Source: Durusdinium trenchii
Taxonomy: Eukaryota; Sar; Dinophyceae; Suessiales; Symbiodiniaceae
Assembly (NCBI GenBank): GCA_963970005.1
Contig: CAXAMN010026461.1
Location: forward strand, 157,875 to 221,874
Reading direction: 5' to 3'
DNA length: 64,000 nucleotides
Part shown: positions 45,262-54,768 of the stretch, piece by piece
How positions within the stretch are numbered: the stretch's first letter is position 1
Layout: every line of letters begins with the position of its first letter
Translations under genes and position numbers: made by a program
Notes under the pieces: model-generated
What the model was told of the DNA's origin: nothing
The model's input: only the letters and a program-made list of their open reading frames with translations
Databases searched by the model: none

Positions 45262-46002
45262 CTGAATGTCATCCTGTACCTTTGGTGAACCTAGCAGCTA
45301 GCATAATTAAATGGAATTTGTCAGTCATGATTTAACTTTGCTTCGCTCAAAAAACAAACCCGAACCCGCCGCGCCTCTGGCACGGGAAGTAGGATGCAAG
45401 TCACGCCTTTCCAAGGACCTCGAAAACACAAAGACGTCGCGGCAAGTCAGTTGACCAGGACAACTAAAAGAGACAGGAACTGGGAGAAACCCGCCTATCA
45501 CGTCATTATGTGCGTGACAGACTCACCACCAATATGGCTTTACGACACACATCAAAGTTTGGGTGTCAACCCCTCAAAATTCGCTCTTGTGAGACGCACC
45601 TGAATCACCTGAATCTCAAGGATTCAATAGGTCTGTAAAGAAAGCCTTTTGGCTGAAACCACTGGCTGAAACCCTTTATAGGCAGGCTTTTTGGATCGAA
45701 ACCCTGCGGAAACCAACTCGGAGGATGTCACGAGTACGGTCTGATAGTCTGATCCGTGTGGATGAAAAATGCATCACAATGTTTCAAACAGCAAACGTAT
45801 CGAGAACGGCAAACGTTTTGGCTGTGGGTGGTGTGTCGTATGCTCCACTTCCCCAACTCTACTCCGAAAAACCAACACCACTGCAAGTGGTGAGACATTT
45901 TGCCACTTCAATTCAGAAGGTGGTTTTGCGGAAGAACCCTCCTTTGGGCTTGGAGCACACTGAGAACATCCACCTGTCCCCCTTGATTGCTTGGGGGTAA
46001 AC

Positions 46003-46099
46003 CCTTGGGGAGATCCAGCGTTGGACAAGTGACCTTCGCTCAGGCGCTCAAGCGAGGTATCCGCCAGCACAATCTGGCGCAGCGGCCGTTTGGAACGAC
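46003..46099 (-). CDS. Internal exon, hypothetical protein
   Basis: The acceptor is TTCTATATAG and the donor AAGG/GTTTAC. Two bases plus 31 codons encode RSKRPLRQIVLADTSLERLS and EGHLSNAGSPQ. Good codon bias. It belongs to a gene starting after the stop at 46656. Confidence 0.5.
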
Positions 46100-46655
46100 C
46101 TATATAGAATCAAATAGACATGACCCTGCCTCCTTACTTGATTAAGTAGGCGCCTACTTAATTAAGAGCAACTAGTTAGCTTCTAGTAGCCGGAAGGAAA
46201 GCTCACGCACTATTTATTTAATATGTGGCTTGTAGATTTTTGGATTTGCAACGCTCAAACCACCCACACCACCAAAACCTGCACTCGCTTTAATTAATTG
46301 AATCAATGCCACCTGCACAGCTCGGAGACCTCTAATCGGTCAGGATCTTCTTCAGCAAGACATGACACCCAGCTACAGAAGAAGCCTTGAAAATGCTGCC
46401 CCAAAGCAAAAGTTTGCCCCTCTAAGGCCCGTCAGGAGGGTTTGGAAGACTATTTCCCTCTACCGACTCTACCAACACAAAGGTGCTGGCCTACAAACTA
46501 CAGGAGAGTATGCTTGACAAGGGAAACGGACTCTTCGTGCAACACGAATCCTTGGATCATCACAATCTGGTCCCTCTCTTCCAGTTGGATTCGCTCCCGA
46601 GAGTGAAGACTGGGGTGGATGTGATAACATTTTGTATGACAAATGCATTTAAGTG

Positions 46656-46759
46656 CTAGTGAGTTCCTACATCAGAGTGAACAGGCTGCAGGGCTCGCTC
46701 TTTTGTTTCCTCTTGCTCGGCATCCATGGCTTCTGCAATATCCAGCAGCACTGCAGCGT
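46656..46759 (-). CDS. 3'-terminal exon, acidic C-terminus
   Basis: The acceptor GCTATGCAGGCTCAG opens two bases plus 33 codons and a TAG: AAVLLDIAEAMDAEQEETKE, then RALQPVHSDVGTH. A longer ORF in another frame (46667-46903) overlaps with high G/C third positions too, but the protein here looks more natural. No family recognised. Confidence 0.5.
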
Positions 46760-47455
46760 CTGAGCCTGCATAGCCTTGGCATGGATGGTCAGCGCCTTTG
46801 ATGCACTAGCGGCAAGCTGGAAAGGCAATGACATGGGCAACTCGTCGAGAAAACACTTTGATTCTGGAAGACAAGCTGCAAAGCAGCTGCAAAAAAACAG
46901 CAACCTTCAGGATTGCTTTGCGCCAATGGTTTACACCCGCGAAAGAGACACAACAGGCATCAATAATTGAGCTAATGAAATTAGGATGCGACTTTTCTGC
47001 CGGCTCGACTATCCGCATTTGAGATGACACGTAGATGACTCAAGCGACAGTCTATATTCTCAAACCTGGATTTGGTCCCATCACCACTTCTCCCCACTAC
47101 TGCTCCCCCACTTCGAAATTCCATCGGAGTGACGAATCTGCTCCGCGGACAGTGGTCGCTGGTCCCAGTTGGAGCACTGCAACGACTTGTCCTGGGCGGA
47201 CGCTGCCCAGCATGGATGGATACTCGTACACACACACATGGACTGAATGAGGGCAATCTGCAACCAGTCCAAAATCTTGGGCAAAGGAGCAAGCCTTACT
47301 CGAGGTTTGGGCAATCCCTCGTGTCCCTGGAGGAAGGGCTTAGCAATCTAGATCCTGCTTACTGTAATGATATTGTAACGTAAAATGAATGACAATGAAT
47401 GATATATATATATATATATCATCCCCTTTGATATTAGCACAGAGGGGTCGTTCCA

Positions 47456-47875
47456 CCCATTCTCTAGAGAATCATCTAGAAAATGAGGGGGCCTGACACC
47501 TGCTGCCTCTAGAAAATGTCCATGAACATTCTGTTCATTTTCTAGTGGGAGAAAGCTCACTAGAAAATGGTGGGGTACAGGTTCAGAGGTCGTACCCCCA
47601 ACAGACTAGACTTGCTCTTTCAATCAGCAGAATGAGTGCTATACTCACTGGTGCTTGTTTTTTTTTCAACTTGTTGATCTCTAGAAAATGCTCCTCTAAA
47701 ACCCCTATCCAGGCTCTAGAAAATGACCCTAGAAAATTTGTGGTCATTCTCTAGTGAGGTACCTCTCCTCTAGAAAATGGTGGGGTACAACCTTGGAGGT
47801 CGTACCCCCGCATCAGTTTTCTAGAAAATGACCTTGTTCTAGGGGACCACGACCCCCCCCCATTTTCTAGAGGAA
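47456..47875. repeat. CTCTAGAAAATG box array with conserved hairpins
   Basis: Eight direct CTAGAAAAT boxes (starting near 47475, 47510, 47560, 47681, 47715, 47729, 47770 and 47821) and two inverted ATTTTCTAG boxes (near 47537 and 47862) lie in 420 bp. CATTCTCTAG variants occur near 47458 and 47745. Two boxes are followed by a second conserved module, GGTGGGGTAC then 13 nt then GTACCCCC (47567-47598 and 47778-47809), able to form a 7-bp stem. This lies in the spacer downstream of the gene ending at 48042. Confidence 0.85.
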
Positions 47876-48041
47876 ATAGCAACAGGGATTATGTATCTGT
47901 CAGTAATATCTTGTGGCCGTCACTATATTTTCGTGGACGCCCACTTGACATCACTTGGGTTGATGGTCAAAGTCCCAAAAGTACTTGTTGGGGCGGTCTC
48001 CGTAAGACACAACGATGCAGTCAACCAATCAAAGATCTCAC

Positions 48042-48543
48042 TCACCCTAAACCCACCCACAAGGATGGATGGAATGCTTGGCCTACTTGCAAAACATTGA
48101 GATACCATGAAAAACAACACGATCCGCGGACAACGCGTTTGCAAGATCCACGAAGGGGTGGTTCCCATGATTCACACCTAAAATGGTAGGTGAAAGGAAC
48201 TTGCTGATTCTCCTCACCTGCGAATTCTCTGGGGTCTCTTCTTCAAGCCATCGCCAAAGGCCGAGCTAGACCGAGCTGCGAGCAACTTTCCGAGATATAC
48301 CTCGCAAAGTCGACGAAGGCCTGCAAGAATCTTGCAGGCGATTTTTTGGAGGACAGTCTTTGAAGCTCTGCGTGGCTTTTCAACCACTGCAAAATATGTC
48401 TTGCACTGCAGCATGACTGAGAGACTCAGAACTTGGACATGGTGATCCACGACCAGAAGATGTCAACTTCTCCTGCCTGGCATGTGGCCATTCTGAAAGA
48501 GGACCCTGGCATGGCATCTCGCCTCCCGCTGTAAATCTCGCAC
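48042..48543 (-). CDS. Three-exon 3' end of an unknown basic protein
   Basis: Exons 48477-48543, 48218-48386 and 48042-48177 chain in phase to a TGA. The first encodes VRDLQREARCHARVLFQNGH. The second follows ACATATTTTGCAG, encodes EKPRRASKTVLQKIACKILA and CEVYLGKLLAARSSSAFGDG, and ends at CGCAG/GTGAGG. The third follows TTTCACCTACCATTTTAG and encodes CESWEPPLRGSCKRVVRGSC. The first intron (48387-48476, 90 nt) has a GC donor (CCAG/GCAGGA), the second (48178-48217, 40 nt) GT-AG. Longer overlapping ORFs break the phase. The protein is basic and cysteine-containing, with no known domain. Confidence 0.6.
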
Positions 48544-49384
48544 CTGCAGGTCCAGCGACACGAGGAAAAAACACGAATAGGCAATAGAGTTCCAACAAAC
48601 ATGTAACTGGTGATGTAACTGGACCCTTTAGTATGATTGTTTGCTTCACGAGTATCATGTCAGGGTTCTAGACTTGACTTATCAATTTGAAGATCCTTTA
48701 AAACTTAAAACTTGATTAAATCATGTGATTGTGTGGGCCCGCCAAAAGATTGCAACAATGCTACCCAAAAGAGTGGTTGAAGAACGCTTACCAAACCTAG
48801 GATCCTCTCTCTGCACCAGCTTTGATTCATATATTATATATAGAGAGAGATACAAATAGATAGATAGATAGAACGTAACAATCAAGGACCTTGGAGTGAC
48901 ACAGAACCTTTAACACAGCATGGATAAGTATTGTTGTGTTCTAGAGATCATGGAGAGGTATGATCTACATGTTGACACATTTTGCGATTGGTCAGGTTGA
49001 AGAGACACAAGGAAAATGTTGGCAATGGCAGAAGCACTGCTTCCGAAATGTGTCCCATAATTGGCTGTTTGCCAGACTGAAACCTGGATACTGCAAGGTG
49101 CTTTCGGATTACAGTAGTTTTACATCGTTCAGATATTGAAAACGATGATTTATGATGTCTTATAGATGTCAATTAGATCTCTATAGCGTTTATGACACAA
49201 AACGTGTCCGAGGTCGAAAACCCATGAACACCCGTGGCACCTGTGTCCAATCCGCCGCTGCTAAACGCTGTAGTCGCTCGGCGTCTGAGGAGAAGTGAAA
49301 GCCCAGAAGCTGGATCTGACCACGTGCGAAATGGCTTCAGACGCAACAAATGATACAAATGGCGAACCGGGTCACCGTGATTGT

Positions 49385-50654
49385 TCAATTTTTAAGGTCC
49401 TCTTTGATCTTGGTTTGACTGCTTGCATGTCGGCCAAAGGATAGGAGCCTAATCAACTCCAAACAAATCCTTTCACGTGCTTTCCTCGCCTTCGGCTGAG
49501 AGTTCAGCCAAAGCAACAGGCTGCTCAGCTGGCTGGGAATTGCCAAGGCATCGATCACCCAAATCGTCCCTGAGATCGCCAGCTGAACAACCTCGGGATC
49601 GCAAAGCAAAGGAGGAGCCAAACTGCTTTTTAGTTGCCTTATTCGCATCGAAAGCGTCGTTTTGCAGGGTACTTTGGGGGATGTGAGGCACAAATTTAAC
49701 AACCTCAGAGTGCGAAACAAACGGAACGTGGGTTGTCAAATATCCTTCATCGAGGTCCCTCTCGTCAAGTTCCAAGAAGCTCTTTGGATTTGGGCCATCT
49801 AGATCCATCTAGTAGATCTATCCAGAGAACACAAAGACAACTGGCGGAACCAAGCCCCTGAGAAATAATCTATTCATCGTATTCATTCTCAACCCTTTCT
49901 GGCATGTTGCATCTGTTCCGTGCATGTGTTGAGCTGAAGCTAATGACGATGTGGTTTATTCCATTTCTAATTGAAAGCCCCAACATGATCAGGATATATA
50001 TGGTCTGTTCATGTCTGTTGCCTATCTCCGAGATCGATCCCCAACCATCATGGCCCAGACACCGAGGGCCCTGCTTCTGGCTGTGAGCCCCACTCTGAAT
50101 CGACACCCACCTGCAAGGCTCTCCCGCTCTGAGCACTCGCAGCTTGGACGGCGACGTGCGACTCCTGAGCACCGACGCCGATCAGGACAGTTGGCCAAGA
50201 CGCAGGAACGTCAGATCAGAAGTCGAGGATGGCCACCGTTTTAGTATGGACCGGTGGGGAACAAGTCGAAAAAGTAAGGCAAAATCACACACCTTTATGG
50301 TTACAACCGGCTTGTTCCATCAGCCGGAGCTGATCCTTAAGATGTTGGGTCTGCCTACTTCCCTAGCGATTAGCGATTTCCGGGCACGGCGCCCACCGTC
50401 AACGGAAGGTGAGACACCGGATCCATATGCCATATACCCTTCCAAGTTCGCGAACAAAGAAACTGACAAAGGATGTCCTCCTCTTCCTAAACTGCCAGGC
50501 CCGTCCATGTTGCTCACCCCACTGTGGCTCTTCAGCAAGCCACCAGGGTCTGTTGAATCCTCTGCAGCTCCTCCGCACGGTCCACCCAAAGGACCTCCTG
50601 CGTCACCTCGTACAGCGGCAGGTCGGGCGATGGCCGAGACCTGCGTGGGATCCA
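49385..50654 (-). CDS. Four-exon 3' end of an unknown protein
   Basis: Four exons, all phase zero, chain to a TGA. 50544-50654 (37 codons, almost every third position G or C) has DLPLYEVTQEVLWVDRAEEL. 50111-50164 (18 codons between GGTGCTCAG and GTGGGT) has ESHVAVQAASAQSGRALQ. 49704-49808 (35 codons) has NPKSFLELDERDLDEGYLTT. 49385-49591 has VVQLAISGTIWVIDALAIPS and LLLWLNSQPKARKARERICL. The last intron (49592-49703) is bounded by an exact GAGGTTGTT at both splice junctions. An alternative without that intron reads MDLDGPNPKS on to AELSAEGEEST and stops at 49473. Helical C-terminus; function unknown. Confidence 0.6.
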
Positions 50655-51021
50655 CTTTGGGCCGAGACCGTTGGATCGGATAAACAGTGAAGCGCGAAAC
50701 AATGCACAAAGGAATGATATGAAACTCCATGAAGGAAGAGGATGGAAGAGGTAGAACATGCGGTGTTCTGGCTTTGTAGGGGTCACATCTTTGTAGGACA
50801 CAGTACTATCTTCACCTGACCCAAGGAGCTTTTCAGCAAAACCGTCTGTGTCACTCACCTTTCTACCCTTACTTGGTTCTTGGTGTTCCATATGGTTTTG
50901 ATGAATAGCTTATCGATGCGCTGCGCACAGTGTAAAGGTCGAGGCGAGGAAGCGATAAGCAGGAGGGGAGGAGAAACACAAAAGACCAAGAGAGCAAGGC
51001 CACAGCCCAAAGGTAGGTTTG

Positions 51022-51305
51022 CTAAACATTGCTTGTCGATGCTTGTCGATTTGTTGTCGTTTCCGTTATCGTTCCAGGGCGGCTGCAGGAACAATTCAGG
51101 TGACAAATGCAATCGTGGGAGAACCAAGAACCGGCCTTCCTCAACCACACCAAAGCCGGCCTGTGATGACCAAGTTCTCCGCACAGTTTCGGCTTCAGCG
51201 AAAAGCTCAGGTTGTGTTGCTCCAAGAATTCTTGCAAGCGAGTCTTGATGTCTTCAGGAAAGGCCATATCCTGTTGTTGACGAACGGGCTCCGACAACCT
51301 TCTTG
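51022..51305 (-). CDS. Candidate exon, hypothetical protein
   Basis: After AATCAAGAAG the frame encodes SEPVRQQQDMAFPEDIKTRL and QEFLEQHNLSFSLKPKLCGE, followed by a possible GTCATC donor. Further on, a different minus frame (GRFLVLPRLHLSPELFLQPP) is the better one, so two exons or a frameshift may be present. It lies between the chains at 51443-52293 and 49385-50654 and may join them. Confidence 0.4.
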
Positions 51306-51442
51306 ATTGTAGACTGTCCGAAAAATGAAGGTATATATTCTTTCGATGTAGAAAGCCTGTGAATCCCAACATATTCTGATCTTCCCCATCTAAGAAAGTT
51401 CACACAAACTCTCCATCGAAAGCATGATCAAAATCAAAACAC

Positions 51443-52293
51443 CTGGCGATCGAGTCTGTCTGGCTTTGCGACGAGTTCTGAGAGCCTCCCATGTGAGATC
51501 ATGTGAGCATGGGTCCCCAAATCGGGACAGATTGATAACCCCCCCACAAGACTCGAGAGCGAGTTTCGTGACCAGATCTCGACAACCAAAATGCTCCTCC
51601 AGGATCTCTGCCAGCAAAGCGCCTCGCCCCACCTTGGCCTCGGTCGGACTTCCGAATCGGAGGCGACATTGCACGTACAGCAGTTCTGGAAGAGCAGGGG
51701 TGTTCGGCATCAATGCAGGGATTCGATCCAAGACTTGTGGCCAACCACAACCCCAAACATTGGAACCCATCATCGCAACAGAAAACATCAATTTAAATTT
51801 GATTAATATCTTATATAATGATATCAATGATATCTACAGCAATGATAGTTGAACCATCTTAAACCCATGGGCATGAACGCCTTCTGCAGCCCAGGCTGCT
51901 GCCATCTCAAGGACCTCCTCCAGCTTCTCTGGACCCAGCAGCGCCGCCCAGCGCAGCAGCAACACCCAGTCGCGGCACAAGGCGAATTGCCGTTGGCGGC
52001 CTAGCGGGTAGGAATCGTAATACGAATTACCCAACTTTCAAGTTGTTGGAGCCCAGTGATGTGCGGATCAGCGCTGATCAGGCTGATCCTCGCATCGACC
52101 GAATTTCAAAATTAATGTTGATTGGCAACAGAACCCTCGCATCGACCGGTCCTTGATTCTGCTGATGGCCCACAATGGCCCAAGCCAACTCACCGAAGTA
52201 TTTCTTCCCCTCTCGAGCCAAGGTCGTTGCTCGCTCCCACCATTGCCGAAAGTGTTGCTTGGTCTCTGCTGAAACTCCATGAGCGTATAGGAC
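51443..52293 (-). CDS. Three-exon part of an unknown helical protein
   Basis: Exons 52194-52293, 51881-52000 and 51443-51685 chain in phase. The first follows TTTGGCGTGCTGGCACAG, encodes HGVSAETKQHFRQWWERATT and ends at a perfect GTGAGT. The second follows CCTACCCGCTAG and encodes FALCRDWVLLLRWAALLGPE, then KLEEVLEMAAAWAAE. The third follows CCCCTGCTCTTCCAG and encodes YVQCRLRFGSPTEAKVGRGA and AEILEEHFGCRDLVTKLALE. The second intron (51686-51880) needs a GC donor (AGAAG/GCGTTC). The GT alternative at 51864 puts exon three in a poorer frame. The 3' end of exon three (CCAG/GTGTTT) is provisional. Very high G/C third positions; no known domain. Confidence 0.6.
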
Positions 52294-53204
52294 CTGTGCC
52301 AGCACGCCAAAGAGAAATGTCACGAAGTGTCCACGAAACATCACGAAACCAATATGAACAGGGCAACATACGGCCATGACCTTTGCTGAGAAACCTTGGA
52401 CACCTGCATCCCAAGGTTAGGTTGTTTCATGATGATTGTGAATAAACTGATGCCAAGACAAGATTTGGGCACTCCAGTCAGCACTGTCAAAACACGTGTC
52501 TTGCTGACTCGCCCTCGAACTCTTCTATTGCCAAATCGGCAATCGACTTTGCAAAAAACAACAATGCAACTAAATTGAACCAATGTTGTCGAGTCCTTGG
52601 AACTCACCTGACTCACACTAAGTGACAATCCATGGAATCCACCATGTTAAAAAAATATTTCTTTCTTTTTGCCGCTGTCCTTTGCCAGCAGCCACGCGTA
52701 ATAGCCCCAAAAATATCTGTTACCGGGGCGATGAACGGCCACAACACCACAATGCAGCAACGTTCCGTGATGCAAAAATTGCTGTTCACTTTCGTGGTCC
52801 GTCTGCTGTCCTGGTCACTTCTATTTTTGTGGTAGTAGCGGGGCAGGGCCCAGGTAGGTCGTGGAACGTATGAACCGCTCCAGGTGGATGAGACACTCCA
52901 GTAGATGATGCGGGTGGGAGACCCAAAGGTAGTCGGATCAAATGTTTCTTCCATGTTGAATTGTCAAAACAAGGTCTTGAAGCTGAAAGCAGTGGTCTTG
53001 GGAATCATAGGACTACTTAGTCTCCGCAAGTGACTGGTACGAGGCATGCTGTACCTGGATCCTGGAACACCTACCAAAATCTAGTCGTTTTTGACTTTTT
53101 GAGCTACCATCAAAAACACAAGCCAAAAATATCCGAAACCTATGTGCCGGTGTCACAAAGGGCACTCCAGGGATTCCAAAGTGTATTGAATAACCACACC
53201 AACG

Positions 53205-53400
53205 TTGCGCCATAAAGTTGAGCGTTTGCGTCCTTTTGTTGATTGTTTGCGTTGTATTTTTGGTTGTTGTTTCAGGTGGTTCACACAACGGCGTTGTGTT
53301 TCTAGTCGTTTGTGTTGTGTTTCTAGTCCTTTGCGTCGTGTTTATAAATGTTGCGTTGTGTCTTTAAGCGTTTGGGTGTCTCCAGCTCGTTTCCGGCAAG
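53205..53400. repeat. Degenerate GTTGTGTTTCTAGTC repeat
   Basis: GCGTTGTGTTTCTAGTCGTT, TGTGTTGTGTTTCTAGTCCT and TGCGTCGTGTTTATAAATG follow one another, with looser relatives on each side (GTTTGCGTTGTATTT). About five to seven units of 20-25 bp. Confidence 0.65.
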
Positions 53401-53575
53401 GTTTCCACATAGCGACAGCAGTCCTTGTTCTTGTTTTTTCGTTTTAGCCAAATGCCCAAAAACAGAACACCAATGCCATGTGGCGTCCCAAAGCTGATTG
53501 GCACTCAAAAACGGTGATCGTTTGGGGTTCCAGGTATGTATAGGAGATACATGTGCATAGTTCGTGAAGCCATGT

Positions 53576-53678
53576 TCAGTAAGCTGCTGCAACTCGTCCT
53601 GGTGGGACAGCCTTCACTGCTGTGGTGGGTACAACGCCCTGCTTTTCCTTTTGGGTTCTACTTGGACTGCTGTCCCCA
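53576..53678 (-). CDS. 3'-terminal exon, hypothetical protein
   Basis: The acceptor is AAATGCCGACTGTAG. One base plus 33 codons and TGA encode GDSSPSRTQKEKQGVVPTTA, then VKAVPPGRVAAAY. An overlapping plus-strand ORF exists. This would be the end of the gene transcribed after the ankyrin gene. Function unknown. Confidence 0.4.
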
Positions 53679-54768
53679 CTACAGTCGGCATTTGGCTTTT
53701 GCTATTGGTTCACTATCTGCGGCATCTCCATATTTCTGCTGTGCTGAAATCTCAAAACAAGGTGTTGAAGCTGAAAGCAATGGTGCATGTTCCATAAAGG
53801 GATCTATATGTTCATAGTCACAGTAACTCTTTCAGCCATGTTCACATGTCAATAGACTGCCTTTGCACTAGCCGTGTGTACTACTCGCGCGGATAGCGAT
53901 GATGCTAGTGATGCAATGCATCATGGACCTGCACCTTTTGCATCAGAAAACCACTAAACATTATCTCTGAGGAAAAGTAAGCACCAGCAGGCTCTCCCCC
54001 ACACCCCCGAACAACGAACTTCGTTCGCAGCACTAACTTCAGCCTAGCCTATCGGCTGGCTTTCGTAATAGAGCACCACCCACTAGGCATTGGGGATGTG
54101 TAATTTCTGTCATGTCTTGCAAATAAGTGTTTTGAATATCTGATCAATTTCGCTTCAAGCATGTCCAATATAAAACTTTGCTGCCTGTAAAGCCAGACTA
54201 CCTTGGAATCTACTCAGAACACCTACATACTAGCATCTATGACTGAGAGCTCAAAACACACCTAGCCTCCATCGTTAAAACGATGTCCGGTAAGCTGGCG
54301 TTCACCAACTCGGTCACCGACACTTTCTTGGCTGCACCAGTGTTGCGGATCTCAATGAACCTGATCTGGCTAACTTTCCGTTCCAGAGACGCATTGGAAC
54401 AAACATTGGTTTGAAGGATCCTACTTAGTCTTAGTCAACACATGTCGGAATGAAATGCCTCCTTCACCATCATTGTGGAGTAAACTGACCCACCCTGCTT
54501 GAGTCGTCGCTGTTCATTCTAAGAAATCCAACAAAAACTCACTCACAAACTCACAAAACAAGAGTTAAACATTTTAGAATTGTCGAATTGTCACCCTAAA
54601 TAGACGAACCTTCACCTCCAGTTCTTTGGATTTGGAGATGACATGGGGATGACCAAAGATTTCTTGAGAGACGGTTGGAGCTGTGGCACAGCGACTCCGG
54701 GATCCAAAGTGATCATCCTGGACACGCAGGTTCGATTGGGAGCTGTTTGAAAGTACTCGATTTCTGTT

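Noticed and set aside
50144-50683. 179-codon plus-strand ORF
   Set aside because: It is antisense to minus exons 50111-50164 and 50544-50654, whose phase, splice sites and codon bias are better.
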